Positions 11,380 to 24,523 are shown, counted from the first letter of the stretch. The stretch: 64,000 bases of DNA from Leptobrachium leishanense (GCA_009667805.1 CM019064.1:270611662-270675661); one strand, 5' to 3'. Notes: a model not told the origin generated them from the sequence alone. Numbers and translations are program-made.

Positions 11380-11513
11380 TTATTTTATTTTTTTGGAAAG
11401 TATTTTACCAGGAAGGGTGCAGTCACACTTCTCTTGTTTTCACGTATGTCCTGGGTAGGCATGTACTGTATGTACTATTTTGGGTGTCTTGTCCAAGGAC
11501 ACTTACTGGAGAG
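11380..11513 (-). mobile_element. SINE 3' half, split by a hAT insertion
   Basis: Reading the minus strand, this contains the SINE body (AAGTGTCCTTGGACAAGACA) and the LINE-like tail (CCTTCCTGGTAAAATACTTT). Its 5' half lies at 13152-13236, beyond the hAT element that interrupts it. Confidence 0.75.
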
Positions 11514-13143
11514 TAGAGATGTGCATTCGTTTCGGAAAAATTCAGAATTCGGAACGAAATCCATTAATTCATATTTCAGAAGTACTTCTGAATAACGAAT
11601 CGATACGATACGAATTCGAAACGAAACGAAATTGTATATAACAAATTTATTTCATTTTACACTGTGTCATCAACATAAAAGAAAAATTTGAATATATTTT
11701 TTTTTTTGATGTTACGGAATTCGAACTATCGAATTGATATATCAACTATCGAATTGATCTTAAATTAAAATACATACAAGTAATGCAGTCAGCAAACAAC
11801 TATATGAAACAAACAAATTAATTTTGTTTCACAGTTTCACAAGCACCTGTCCCTGTTAAATTGACTCAAATACTAAATCTGTGAGACAGCTTAATTTAAC
11901 CCATGGTTTTCTTTATGCAAACCTTTTTATTGTTTTATTTTGCCCATATTTTACATCAATAAACATCGTTTTTTATAATATTGGGAATTTGAACTCTCCT
12001 TGAGGATGGCTATGGAGATAGAGGAATGCTGAAGGGCTTTTGAAATGGTTGTGCCATAAAAGAAAAACAACCTACAGGCGATCTTGAACGGGTCATTTAA
12101 GACCCTTGAAAGGGTGAGTGATATTCTAACCCCCCCTTCCATCTTCACCAAAAGGTTTTTGAAATACTACATCAGAATCTGTTTTTTTCTGTTTCTCATC
12201 TCTTTGAGGGTTCATGTAAAGGAGGCGTTTGGGGAGGCCTGTTTAACGACCCAGAGGCTTGAATCATTAGCGCTTTATAAGCTCCAAATATAGTGAGTGT
12301 GTAGAGTTTCTGTTTTCTTTTTACAAATACTTGTATAATACAATACACGATTATGGTTTTCTGTTTTTGTTCTCTTTGAGGATATGGTTTGATTGAGACG
12401 AAATATTGAGTGGCTAATCTCATAACGCTACATTACGTATCCATTTAGTTTACATTTATTACACTATCTCATAATCACTGTGTGGTTTTGGGGGTCACCG
12501 GAGTGTGAACTTACGGAATATACTTGCGACACATGTGTGCTCCATTCTCTCTTCTTCCTTCTTGTCTGATTGTATTTAGTGGGTTAATTTAGGGATTACC
12601 CGAGAGTGTAGAGCCCCTACCCCAAATAGTATCGTTGAGAGCTTACAGACATATAATTCATACAAAAATATATAACCTCGTACGGCGCAGTTGATGCTGT
12701 TAGGGGTCCATTGGTCCCACGAGTACATGAAAAATACAATAGTGCAAATTGATATCAAATTGATATCAACTATCGAATTGACCTTAACTTATAATACAAG
12801 TAAAAGTCAGCAAAGGACTTTATGAAACAAATTAAATTTTGTTTCACTGGTTAATTTGACTAATATACTAAATCTGTGACACAGCTTAATATTTAACCTT
12901 AGATTGTCTTTTAACATCAAAATTTGTTTAATTGGGGCTTTATTTAGTGATCCAAAATTCGAATTGATATCAACTATCGAATTGATATATGAAATTCGAA
13001 TCTATTTGAAATTTTAAATCGATACAAAATTTAGAATCGATCCGAAACGAAATACAAAACAAAATTAGTTACAAAATTCCGAAAACGAAATTATTTAAAG
13101 ATGAAACTAAATTAAACAAATTTTTCAGCCATGCACATCCCTA
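11514..13143. mobile_element. hAT element splitting a SINE
   Basis: The element starts TAGAGATGTGCATTCG and ends GCATGCACATCCCTA-like, forming inverted termini. CTGGAGAG (11506-11513) and CTGGAGAC (13144-13151) form an 8-bp target duplication with one mismatch. Two internal blocks, about 11740-11960 and 12760-12960, are direct duplicates that share CAACTATCGAATTGA motifs. The central part (about 11965-12750) separates them and may be a further insertion. No transposase is recognisable. Confidence 0.82.
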
Positions 13144-13151
13144 CTGGAGAC

Positions 13152-13236
13152 GTGCTCTGGCCAGGATTCAAGCCTGTGTCTCCATGGTTCTAGAGCAGTG
13201 ATGTTACCTCTACTCCATCCAGCCGTTACACTTGTC
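13152..13236 (-). mobile_element. SINE tRNA-like head, other half of the split copy
   Basis: The minus strand gives CGGCTGGATGGAGTAGAGGT, with the B-box-like part opposite GGATTCAAGCC. Together with 11380-11513 it restores the order seen in intact SINEs at 26284 and 30174. Confidence 0.75.
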
Positions 13237-14184
13237 TTTTTCTGATTTGTGCAGAGAGGGCAAGCTACCGGAGGATAGGAGGTACCACGCATATTGGCAC
13301 ACTACCATCAATACAGAACCAGTGTTTTTTAAAACAGGCTCTACATCAAGTGAGTTTGATGATGGTTAGTTTTTTCACATGCACATTGGACTTATATTTG
13401 TTGCCTGTTTTTTTTCTCTTTTATGTTCCACATGATGGAACAAGTAATGGTTTTGTTGGATAATGTAAGTATTATATATTTTTTACTTTGTGGCAATGTC
13501 ACATTTTCACAGAAAATTGTATGCTCATGCTTATGTAATGCGCTGAGGTAGGGTATATGTTTTTTCATTCTGGATTCATCCTGGAGAATTGCAGACACAT
13601 TTTAAATTTTCTACCATTAAAGATAATGAAACGTCATCGTTATATTTTCACTGTGGGTAAGCGCTATTTGACAGGCCCAGGGCTCCCTTTCCTGGTCAAA
13701 AAGCATATTTTCATTACAGTACGGGCCCCAAAATATGTTCCTAAACTTTCCGTACATTGAACATATCAGCTGATGTACTGTAACTAACTGAAGCTGCCAA
13801 CTGAATGTATCCTGTCAGAGACTTGCCGGCAGCAGCCTGAATGCTATGCCTGGATTGACCAGCACAGGGTTTGCTCTGCCTGTCAAATACACTACATTCA
13901 GTCTAAGTGCACTGTAATAACAGTGATAAGGAGGGGTAAGTAGAGATGTGTATTGATTTGCGTATGTTTGGGTATATGTGTGTTTTATCAAGAACCCTAG
14001 GAACCCAGGTTTCCTACAGTGGTTTTATGAAAATCCACTGAGATGTGAAAGGGTTAACCAATATAGCTTGACTTTGCATAGTTAAGCACACTACCAAGTT
14101 ATCTCATTTGTCCTCCCTAATTATCAAAATCAAATTAGGAAACCACACAATTTATTTCCAAGGAGTCCTGAGGTTTTATACTGT
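13237..14184. other. Mostly unassigned DNA with family E fragments
   Basis: A segment around 13670-13790, with CAGTACGGGCCCCAAAATAT and TTCCGTACATTGAACATA, resembles family E interior. The rest is AT-rich and shows no gene or clear element. Confidence 0.4.
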
Positions 14185-14650
14185 CAGGGTTATTCAAAGA
14201 GCTCCGATTTGCTGGCGAAAGGTAACCGAACGCTGAAATTCAGTGTTCGGTTACCTTTCCTGGCCATTCGACTATTCATAACGCAGGCAGTTCGCCAAAT
14301 GTTGGCCAATTGCCTGCATATACGGTGCCTGTTCGGTGCCTGTACTGTTTTTTTTTTCACTCCGTTCTTCTGCGGTGTCGGGTTTTTCCGGCGGCTGCTC
14401 AGCTCCTGCTCGGGTTTCTCTGGCGGCGTTAATCCAGATGTTTTTGCGGGTTTCGGTGTACATTCACCTGGGTTTCGCGGTGAGGTACGGCAGGTTTTCG
14501 GCGGCTTTTCCCTGCACTACGACGGCCTTGTGGTGCTTGCTGAATAGACCGCAGGGTTGCCGAAATAAGATCGCCAAATCGGACTGAATTGAAGAGAACG
14601 AAAAGTCACCGAACGTGCGGTGACTTTTCGATTCTCTTTGAATAACCCTG
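14185..14650. mobile_element. MITE family A, complete short copy
   Basis: The termini CAGGGTTATTCAAAGAG and CTCTTTGAATAACCCTG are perfect inverted repeats. The 466-bp body combines the start of the longer copy at 48204 with the end of the copies at 1-390 and 48690-49050, so it is an internal-deletion derivative. It contains GC-rich, gene-like composition but no transposase. The flanks share only TGT, so no firm duplication is called. Confidence 0.85.
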
Positions 14651-15944
14651 TGTGTATCCTGGCTTCCGGACACAAATAAAGAGGAAAATTAGCTTAACAA
14701 TTTACATATAATAAGCAAACATATTACAATTTGGTTAATTTTAACTAAAATGCTATATAAAACAATTTAGATTGTTTTTGGGGAAAAAGCTCTTACTAAC
14801 TGATTGAAATGTAAACACTGTAGCAAATCAAGATTTCACTAGGTATAATGACATAACAATGTCATTGTTTTTTTAAAATATAAGACAAACAACAGCATGA
14901 TATGCTTTTCAGTACGTGTTTGTATTGAAAAAGGAAGCCATAGATAGCGGGGAAAAAAGGAACCGTATATATAAGAAAGTCCATATAGCAGGAGTTCATA
15001 ATTGTGAGGGAGACAATGCTATGAGAAAAGAAATATGTCTGTATAAGAGGCAACATTACAAGACAACAACCTTTCTTCTTTCCCCTCAGGCTTAAAAGCT
15101 TCAATAGAAGGAGGTGTTATTGTTTAACATTTTTCCTTATTGATAAACAAACATTATAAAATGTAGAACTCTCTGCTGTAGAAATTCATTTAAAAAAATC
15201 CATCGTCTCAAATTGCTTTCAGCTGTCATTCTCAGCCTTATTGTATATTATGTTTTATCTGCATGGGTGTAAAAGAATATTAAAATTATTTCTTTAAAAA
15301 AAAAGGGGGTGGGAATGTTTTCTGTATGAAATCGAGACATTTGAGTTTCAACAACTGTTTAGAAAAAAAAATTTCAGCTAAAATATAGATATCCCACAAT
15401 CTCAAATATTTAGGGTTAGATTCTAGGTCATATTCTAAATTTACCAGAGCCATTGACATTGGAGGTGATAACTTTTTCAAATGACTTGCAATCTAGCTTT
15501 TTTTACATCAAAAAGCAGTTTGATAGCATTAATTAGCAAGCATTATCATGCTGAGATAGTCAGAGAATCACGAGCAACACCAAGGTGCCTCTTTAGTCTC
15601 ACTTGCAGCCGGTAATGCTATAATTATCAGCTGCTAAAGCCTGGTGTTAAATGATTTCAATTTAGCAAATTCACATAGCACAAAACTATTTCCTGAAAAA
15701 TATTCTATACTCACCTGTCATCCTGCAACAAAGAGGACAGCATGACTCGCTGCCTTCACTTGCCTCAAACAGAAGTACATAGAGAACAAATTGTTCTCAG
15801 GACTCAGGAGTCCTTCTGCAACCCTACGTTTATCCCTCAAGATAATACACATACTCTCACAGAAGGTTCACCCATGCCTTCAATTATTCCTTTGGACTCC
15901 AGGAATGGACACCAGTGGTATTGTGCAGCACAGCGGGCAGTAAT
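14651..15944. other. Unassigned AT-rich DNA
   Basis: No recognisable element or coding domain. The 80- and 82-codon open frames have no features of real proteins. Confidence 0.5.
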
Positions 15945-15952
15945 CTCTAGGG

Positions 15953-16134
15953 CATTGTTTCCCAAACCTGTCCTCAGGATCCGCTTATAGGCCTGGTTTG
16001 CCAGATATCTGAATCACAGCACAAGTGATATAATTTGCTTCTCAGTGACTGCAGGATTCAGGCTGCTTTTCCACAAGGTGATTTGCAAAATCTGGCTTGG
16101 TTGAGGTTCCTGAGGACAGGTTTGGGAAACACTG
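15953..16134. mobile_element. hAT MITE, first of two at one target site
   Basis: Starts CATTGTTTCCCAAACCTG and ends GGTTTGGGAAACACTG, a near-perfect inverted pair of the widespread CAGTGTTTCCCAA type. It is flanked by identical CTCTAGGG at 15945-15952 and 16135-16142. A sibling copy is at 39325-39503. Confidence 0.9.
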
Positions 16135-16142
16135 CTCTAGGG

Positions 16143-16880
16143 CACGAATTAGCAACCTTGGCTCTCCTGAGGTTTTACAACTGCATCTCCCATGATAAAT
16201 AGTTACTCGTTAGAGGCCCTATTCCATAGATGATGGTAAAATGGAGATGGTAAGCAGGAAAATCTGCACCACATGTATTGGCTCATGGAGATCATAGGAT
16301 TCTATGGAGCTTTGCGTGTTCCCAGCCGTGAGGACACTCTAGCTAGATCACACAAAGCCATGTATTAAGCGCAAAGGGAGATTAGGAACTATTTGTTCCC
16401 TGTCTCACCCAGTCTCACCAGAAGAAGTGGTGGGTCATGCCACACTTCTCACTGCCGGATGAGAGGTGAGTATGGGATTTAATGGGGGGGTTAGACAGTG
16501 TTATATTTATGTTATTTAACACCAGCTTTTAGGAGTCGGTATCTCTCAGTGACATACCATCTCTAGTTTGGAAACGCAGCCTACTTTGGGATAGCCTGCG
16601 CTTCCTCACTCCTTGAAATTAACGTCTCCCATAATAAGTATAGGAGATTTTAATGTACAGTAACCTCGCGCAGGGAAACGACTACATCAAAGGCTGCAAG
16701 CTCAGCTTGCGGAGAGAGTGGAATTACATTTCCCGTTGATAATTTGACTACAGGAGACGATATGTGTAATGCTTCCTGTAGATAGCTTATCGGCAACTAT
16801 GGAATATAGCCCTAGGTTGGCAGAGTCTCGTGGGATATGTAGTTTCAAAACATCTGGAAGGCAAAGTTTGCTCACCTCTG
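16143..16880. mobile_element. Second hAT-type element at the same target site
   Basis: Starts CACGAATTAGCAACCTTGGC and ends GCAAAGTTTGCTCACCTCTG, which are imperfect inverted repeats. An inner pair, ACTGCATCTCCCATGAT and GTGGGATATGTAGTTT, is also inverted. The left flank is CTCTAGGG (16135-16142) and the right flank CTCTAGCG (16881-16888). A further inverted pair, GGCCCTATTCCATAG near 16217 and CTATGGAATATAGCCC near 16797, marks a possible nested element inside it. Confidence 0.75.
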
Positions 16881-16888
16881 CTCTAGCG

Positions 16889-18055
16889 AGTCACTAATGT
16901 TAGTCGAGTCAAGCCACTGACAACGTCATTTACGATCTGCAACTCCCTATTACTGTTTCAGTGGAATAGGCACCCAGCTATTATATCAGACTCTCTGGTC
17001 CAGATAATATTTGTGTCATAGGAATTCTGTTTTCGATAACATGCAAGATGCTTTTGCCTAATTCTCTACTAGTAGAACTTTGAGGATGGCCATGTCTCTC
17101 TATGTTTGTCTCATCGAAGCTTTGTTCTCAACTGTCATTAGTTTAAGGTATATATTCATATCATTTTCACATTGTAGAATCTCCCTAGCCCATAGATGCA
17201 TTATATTTTCTCATTAGTCATCGTTCAGGCATTGTGCAGAGAAGAAGCCTTATTACACTACTACTTTAGTCTTAGATCATCCCTCCAGGGTCTCATTAAA
17301 GGAAATATAAGAGCAATTACAATTCATAGTTTTCATATATTTAGCTTAATCCACAAGAGGCTGAAATGACATTATGGCTATTTAATTGTGGCAAATTATA
17401 TACTATACATTAGATATGAATTACCTGAATATCTTAATGTAGCAAAAAATTATAGCATGACATGACAAACGAAAGTATTTCTATACTCAAAACTACTATT
17501 GAACCTAGTTGGATAAGCTTTTGGGTAACCTGAATATTTTGCAGTTGTCTGGACTATCTGAGACAAAACTAGATTTATTGGGAGTTTATATGTAAATTAA
17601 AGTGACTTAGTACTGTTTATGATTATTACTACTTAGTATTTATAGTGGCAACCTATTAAGCAACACTTTAAAATTAGGAAAATACAACAAGAGATATAAC
17701 AGTACAACAGGAACAGAGAATTATACCTGCGGGACAACAATCTTGCATTTAAAGCAAATTATAAAAGTGAACTACCAGATGGTCTGTCAGTTTACAATTT
17801 ACAGGTAATGAAGAAGACACGAGACAAAAGGCAGCAGGGAGATATGGTATCTCGAGAATAAGTATCAGGCAATTGTATGATCTAAAAGCAAAAACTTTTA
17901 AGCTTTAAAAAGGCTAATCAGAAAGCGTAGTAAAAGCATCTGCAGATAAGTGATATTAATTTAAGCTGAGGGCAGGGTACATAGACAGTGCAGGGCATTG
18001 CTTTTTGAAATTCATAAGGCAACCAGCTATAAGTTTTAATTTCTGCTTTTGCTTC
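16889..18055. other. Unassigned AT-rich DNA
   Basis: Nothing recognised on either strand. Confidence 0.5.
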
Positions 18056-18059
18056 TTAA

Positions 18060-18883
18060 CCTCTTCACTACCAAGTGATTTCTGTTAAAAAAAATGTGAT
18101 CATCACATTTATTGGAAACATGGGATGTGAAGTGAACAGTTAAATATAGGGTATAACAGTCATTTCGCACAAAAATCGTTATTTTGAGATAGTTAAAGAA
18201 ATTCATGTTAATTTGCTCATTTTTAATTTTATATATATGTTTATCCGTTACAGAAATATTGTTGAAATGTAAGAATATGAGCTCTAGATGGTGTCCTTTA
18301 TCTAACACAATTTCAAACAGGGTCTGCATTATTATCATACAGGCAGAAAAGACCTTTGTGTTAGATACAGTAACTGTGATAAAGATAAATAATAAAAAAT
18401 GTTCGGATCTCCTGCTTATGATGATTTATATAGATCATAATGAGATTATTAGCAAGGCAGATTCCAAACATATCAATAGACTATAAAATATTAACTCTAT
18501 GTGCCTGCAAAATGCCTGTGTATGGAAATTACAGTAACACCTTGTATCGGTACTGTACAGGGATTTTCAGTCATTATAACTCCCTGAATCTTATCCCTGT
18601 GCAGCAGCGAGTGACCCCAGAACGCTTTCTGTATTCTTTCCTCGCTCTGGCAACTGTAATGCAGCAGTAATCTATTTGTACTTTTTGTTACAATGAGGTT
18701 TAGAGCTGCTATTTGCAGCTGGTTTTATGTCTCACCAGAGAGCCATAAAACAAAGCATTTTGTTTCTCCATAGGAGAATCCTGCGTTGAAAACATGTGAA
18801 AACAATCTTTTGATATGCTAATGAGTGTTTTTCAATGCATTACAATGCAAAATCGAGATAACTCGACTTTGGATGAGAAGGGG
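18060..18883. mobile_element. TTAA-flanked element, family E
   Basis: Begins CCTCTTCACTACCAAGTG after TTAA (18056-18059) and ends GATGAGAAGGGG before TTAA (18884-18887). The termini are inverted versions of CCCCTTCACTRCC. A TTAA target is used by both piggyBac and Kolobok superfamilies, and no transposase remains to decide between them. Confidence 0.6.
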
Positions 18884-18896
18884 TTAAAGCCCTTAA

Positions 18897-20104
18897 CCAT
18901 TTCACTGCCAAAATCGAGTAAACATTATCATCAAAGCACCTGCTGGTGCCCTTCTACCGTATATACTAGATTTTGTGTAATTCTGGAGTAATGCAAAGGA
19001 ATTTGGTTTGCTATTGTGCGCCAGATTGTGCTCTAAATGTTTTAGCATGGCAGGCACAAAATATGAGGTGCTAAAACAATTTAAATTGGTGACACTCTAT
19101 ATTGGTTATTCAAAGAGCAAGGTGCTATTTCATTCAGTGAACTTCGGTGCACTTCGGCAATCTCAGTTCGCCGACCCTGCAGTGAATTCACTTGATATCA
19201 CAGGGTCACCAAAGTGCACCAGACAAGAAGTCCCTGCTGAATGCCACCGCTGCCCACTGAAAGTCGAATGCAGCCATACTGCAGGTAAAAAAAGTAACTC
19301 TGCTATTTTTTATTAGCGTTTTAAAACAATAAAAATGCAATAAAATGTGTGGAACTACTAAAAAATGGTCCTTTAAAAATAATAAAAAGGTCTGTTACAA
19401 GAAAATAAAATGCCATTAAAAAATGGAAATCAAAAATGTCACCAAAAAAATAGAGAAAATTATTCTAAAAAACAAATAAATATAAAAGCTTTTTGCTGAA
19501 ACTGAAAACAATAAAAGGTTGAATAAAAAAATAATAGAAACGATAACATTTTTTTAACATTGAATTCTATGGGATTCGCCTGTTTAAACCTGTCGAACTG
19601 AACCAATGAAAATCTGGGCATTTTGGCCACATTTCCGTGCAGTTCAGCATTTTCTGAATAGGTTAACCATTACTTATCTATGGACAATTTCACTGCCGTC
19701 AAAGACCACCGATCTGCAGAGAACTGCACTGTATTTTGCTGTCAATTCGCCAGTATTTGGCAAATTGACAGCTGTCTGAATAGCCAAACTGCCACAAAAC
19801 CGCACCGTACAGTGAAATTTACCATTCAGTGCTATTCGGTTGAAAGTTCGGCACTTACTGAAAAGCCCTTTATGTCTAAAACACAGATACACAGCTCGTT
19901 CATCATGCAGTCACAGAGGCAGTAGTACTTTTGTTTCAGAAGATGGTCACATCTGTCTGTCAACTAGGGCTGCTACAGTAAGAAATACAATGCGAGTGTT
20001 CCCAAATAATTCTTTCCGTATAATTCATGAAACGTAGTTTTTCCAAAGACAAAACCCACTGTCCTGACAGTGGTTTTATGGCAAAACAATTGGTAGCTAA
20101 GGGG
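18897..20104. mobile_element. Second family E element with nested material
   Basis: Begins CCATTTCACTGCCAAAATCG after TTAA (18893-18896) and ends GGTAGCTAAGGGG before TTAA (20105-20108). It lies only nine bases beyond the previous copy's TTAA. An insertion-like block from about 19098 to 19870 starts GGTTATTCAAAGAG and resembles a decayed family A MITE. The 102-codon frame lies in this repeat. Confidence 0.5.
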
Positions 20105-20131
20105 TTAATATATTTTATGATGCTGACATAT

Positions 20132-20715
20132 TATTATTATTATTATTATTTATTTTTAAAGCGCCAGCATATTCCGCAGCGCTGTACAATAAGCACAGTA
20201 TAAACAGGGTTACAATACATTGAACAACATTTGACAAACAGTACAGGAGGAGATGAGGGCCCTATTCCCGTAGGAACTCACAGTCTGGGAGGGTTGGGGT
20301 TGGAAACAGGAGGAGAGTACTGTAAGGTGAGAGTGATTGATGGTTGCGTCAGTGAGTTGGGTGGTAGGCTTCCCTAAATAGGAATGTTTTAAGGGAGCGT
20401 TTGAAGGAAGAGAAGTTAGGGGAAAGTCTGACAGTACGAGGGAGAGCGTTCCAGAGAGTGGGGGCTGCGCGTGAGAAATCCTGCAGTCTATCATGGGAAG
20501 AGGTGATGTGGGGAGAAGCTAGGCGCAGGTCACTGTTTGATCTTAGGGAGCGGGCTGGGGTGTATTTGGTGATTAGTGAGGACAGGTAGTGGGGCGCTGA
20601 GTTAGTGAGGGTTTTGTAGGTAAGGATAAGGATTTTGAACTTAATTCTGCAGTGGATGGGGAGCCAGTGAAGGGACTCGCAGAGGGGAGCGACAGAGCGG
20701 CGGGTGAGGTGAATA
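20132..20715 (-). mobile_element. 5'-truncated L2/CR1-type LINE
   Basis: Minus-strand insertion holding the C-terminal coding end of a LINE ORF2 (20349-20711) followed by its 3' UTR. The 3' end has the motif complementary to AAAGCGCCAGCATATTCCGC and then a (TAA)n-like tail, seen on the plus strand as TTATTATTATT at 20132-20150. This pair of a GCGCT-TTACA-like motif and A/T-rich tail is common in frog LINE 3' ends. Confidence 0.75.
20349..20711 (-). pseudogene. LINE ORF2 C-terminal fragment
   Basis: The minus strand reads 121 codons without interruption to a TGA at 20349-20351. It includes LHWLPIHCRIKFKILILTYK, then APHYLSSLI, then AAPTLWNALPRTVR, then SFKRSLKTFLF. This order (HWLP...FKIL...LWN-LP...FK-LKT-LF) is the hallmark of the region downstream of the reverse transcriptase in CR1/L2/Rex1-group LINEs. 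The reverse transcriptase itself is absent because of 5' truncation. There is no start codon. Confidence 0.82.
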
Positions 20716-22094
20716 TGTAATACAATTACATATTAATATAATTATACCTTAAACCAGAAAAAAAAAAATTCGCCCAACACTAAAAATTATCGGTTTTTAT
20801 TCACTCACATTTTCTGGTTTCAAACAAGTTTTATTATCATAAATTTAACTAAAATGTTGACTAACCTATAAAAATACAATTTACTAATTTTAATTCATTG
20901 TAACTGAAACACTGATAGATGCCATCGTTTTTCCCGCAGTACAGTGTATGTTTGATAATATTTTAAAGGTCTGTGAGAAAGTAATTTAAAGACTTACAGT
21001 AGCAAGAATAGATAGAAGGTTTTATTTTTAAGGTGACTTTGTAATTCTTTTTTGTAACGAAGCTAAGTATCATTGTGCTGATAAGACACTGACTTTTCAA
21101 TTAAGATTAAATGGTATTATAACTTAGAATGAAGTGTTATTCTTACTGCAGAGGATATACGACTAATATTTTGTGTGCTTTAGAACACTATTATTTTTTA
21201 TGTATCGATATAGTACAGCATCTTTTATTGATTTGAAATGCTGGGATTTGGAAGGGCAGCTGGATTTCCAATAAAAAGAGATTTACGGCACTTTGATACG
21301 GCATGTGGGCTTTTGTGATGTTATTACTATTATAAAATATTACCACTGAAGTTTATACATGAGTGTGTATATAATATTTATGGAGGATATGCATATTACA
21401 AGCTGTGTGTGTGTGCGCTAAATAACGTGTTCATCTGTATACAGGCACATAGCATTTCACACCAATGTTTTAATAACCGATGCATCAATAATATACTTAC
21501 AAGTGTCCTCTGACACGTCAATTAAAATTCAGCAGTAGTAAGGTATTAAAATCTAATTTTGACTTACTTTTCATTTGAAATATTTACTCTTCAACAAACT
21601 ATGCTACAGCTCCTAACTACCTGACATTTATCAGACTACTGCCATTAAAGGGACATGCTGGTGTTTTTTTTAACTTTACCTAAATCAATTCAACGAGCTA
21701 AAGCGTGCGTTTTCCTAATTTTAATCAATTATTTATTTCCTTCCTTAAGTGAACTCTTCTAATCTCAAATATAAATAATACAACTGTAGACTTCTCCCTC
21801 CTGATCTAAAGACATGTGCTTTACTATAGGTAGGGAAAAATGTATGGCTGTAAATTAGGAAAATGCTGAATTTAACATGAAGGATTGATTAAGGTAAAGT
21901 GAAAAAACACACTTATATTGACCCTTCAACAATATCCAGAGAGGAGAGGGAACAAGTGTTATCTATTAAACCTCACAATTCTGTATTCTTTTATGGAAGT
22001 TTTTTGAACCACAAAGCAACTGTGAGGATATTAACCCTTTTAATTGGGCCACATTTTTAAGCTCTGTTCATAAATGCTGTAGACATCTTTATAA
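20716..22094. other. Unassigned AT-rich DNA
   Basis: No element, gene or RNA recognised. Confidence 0.5.
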
Positions 22095-22098
22095 GTAA

Positions 22099-22941
22099 CC
22101 CCTTCACTTCAAAGTGGTTTTCCATAAAACCTCTGCCAGGACCAAGTGGTTTCATGGAAAACTCCTTTCCATTGCAGTCAGTGTTCTTCATAAAATAATT
22201 TTTTAGACACAATAAGTTTTACTCTGCCTCCCTAGCAAAGCTGTGAGGCGTGGACGCTTGAGACTAACTCTAAGTCTGTATTGACCAGTACTCACACGAT
22301 GAAAGTTCAGCAGACAGTGTCAACGCAGCAAAACTGACACGTAGAAAGATGAATCCAGTTGAAAACGTTTATGATCAGACTGACAATCTTTGTAATAGTG
22401 TACAGCAATGCAGGTAAAAAGACATTAGTTCTGTCCAGCATTGAGCAAAGATGGCTGCTAGGTGACCAGTAAGCACCTCAGAACTTGACTGAACAAAAAG
22501 GGGTGGAGCTAACTGGATACAGCAAGGCTAAGGGAACCCAGCAGCAACAAAATAGCTATGAAAAATAGCTGTAAGCAGCAAAAGGCAGATTCAACACATA
22601 ACATTAAAATATACAAATAAACCCTGAGTCATGGGGCATGACAAGCTTATTCGACAGGCAGATGCCCCCCCCCCTGGACAAAAAGCACTACTGCATGTTA
22701 ACAACGCATTTGGAACTCTGTTTCTGTAAAAGAAAAACAGGACTTCAACCAGCTTCAACATTTTGACCAAGGTGCTAAAGGTTTGGAGGCACATGCTGAA
22801 GCCCATTTGCAAATGAATTTTGTTTGCAATAATAAAATTTCCTTTGCATTGCTCCAGAATATAGCCAGATCATGTTTACTTGATATTGGTAATGAAGGAG
22901 CTTTTGAAGATCATGTATACTTGAACATGTGAATAAAGGGG
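22099..22941. mobile_element. Family E element with one decayed TTAA
   Basis: Starts CCCCTTCACTTCAAAGTGG and ends GAATAAAGGGG followed by TTAA (22942-22945). The left flank is GTAA instead of TTAA. The interior includes TTTCCTTTGCATTGCTCCAG, shared in form with 18985-19000 and 32130-32160. Confidence 0.5.
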
Positions 22942-23221
22942 TTAAAGTTAGTGCAGCTTGATTTAGAAAAATACATATTACTGAGATGAAAGCTAGTTAA
23001 ATATATGGTTAAACAGGTGGTTTTGACTTTTATTCATTTAAAACATTGATCTTGCAAGTCCAAACCACAGGAATGATGGATTGGTGCATTTTCAAATTTT
23101 TCGGTGAAAGAATGTCTCAAAATAAATTGAGATTTCGTAAAAAATATCTCTGCTCTGTTTTGGAATTGCCTCTCCAGCTCAATTCTTGATTGCAGATTTC
23201 TTGATGGGGTTCTTTTGTTAA

Positions 23222-24318
23222 TTAGCCCGTTCGCTGCAGCAAGCACTTGGATGAGTGCGTCCTCCCACTGCGGCCCCCTAGTGTGGGCTGACATCTTGTA
23301 TGTCAGCCCAGCCTCCGGGACCCCGGCTGCATGTAAAGAGTCATCACGCTGGGTGCAATAACATCTATTCCAGGCACCCCCTGCCAGTGCAGGGAAGGTG
23401 CCTGAAGGGGAGGGGGTGAGGTCCTTTGGACCTCTTTCCCTCCCCATCAGTAAGGGGTATAGACAAAAGGCAGGCACAGTTTTGAAGGGCACAGCCTGCC
23501 CTTCCAAGCGGTGGCTGCCTTTAACCCTTGAGATTCGGTGCCATTTGGCGCAAGATCATGGCCTAGTTCGGGTGGGGGCCGCCATCTTGGATGGCAGCTC
23601 CACCTCGGGGTCCCCCTCGTTACCTGACATCATTTTGCATGGCACGATGACGTCAGTTAGCCGGGGAACCCCTAGTTGCCCAGGGATTTCCTAAGGAAAT
23701 CCCATGGTGGATATAGGGGGTTCCTTTGAACCCCCATATCTCCTGAATGGTGGCAGCTAAAGGGGCATCTTTGGTGTCATTTGAAAGGCCAGAGCATGTT
23801 AAAAGTAAGCAAAAATTAATAAAAACTATTTTAATTTTTTCTTACAAATTTAAAAAAAACAACAAACATGAGGTTTTTTGTGTTTTTTTTTAATGCAGCA
23901 ATATTGTTCATATTTCAATTATAATGTGTACAATGATGCTGCACTAGTGATTTTTTCTATGGGGGTTTGCTAAAAAACACGTAATTTCCCCCCAAAAAAT
24001 GTAACAAGTCCCCATTTCTAATTTTTTTAACAAGCGCACCCCATAGAACATATAACTGCAAATGCTCGGATGATAAAATGTGAAAAAAAACACTTTACAC
24101 GCTGTAGATGATTGAAAATTCAAATTTTATTGCACTTTTTGTTATTATATTCAGGTAGACCATGACGTATACATATTATAATGATATATTATGAATCTGC
24201 CGAGTCTGCCGGAAAGAACGATATATCATATGTCTGGGTCGTAGAAAAAATGTGACTTCAAATCGCGCTTAAACACGATGAGCGAAAACCAGTAAAAAAT
24301 GTCTCAGCAGCGAAAGGG
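23222..24318 (-). mobile_element. TTAA-flanked family B element, minus strand
   Basis: Lies between TTAA at 23218-23221 and TTAA at 24319-24322. The right end AGCAGCGAAAGGG is the inverted form of the CCCTTTTCGCTGCTGAGG left end at 43785. The GC-rich half holds the paired GGGCTGACATCTTG/ATGTCAGCCC motif. The AT-rich half holds CAAATCGCGCTTAAACAC and ATATATCATATGTCTGGGTC, all found in the copy at 43785-44979. No transposase remains; the 98- and 157-codon frames lie in the GC-rich non-coding part. Confidence 0.72.
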
Positions 24319-24523
24319 TTAAATAGGATTTTTCTTTTCTTTTGTATGTTTGTTTTTTTCTCTGATCCATTTTAACTGTTTAGTCTTGGTTTAAACTATC
24401 CATAAATCCAGCACTGGCTTGATATGATGTTGTTTCCCGCTATGTGTAGATTGCAGCATGTCATATAATTGTGTGTGGGGCGGGGGTTACTGGATGCTTA
24501 AGCAATATTTAGCACTAGACATA

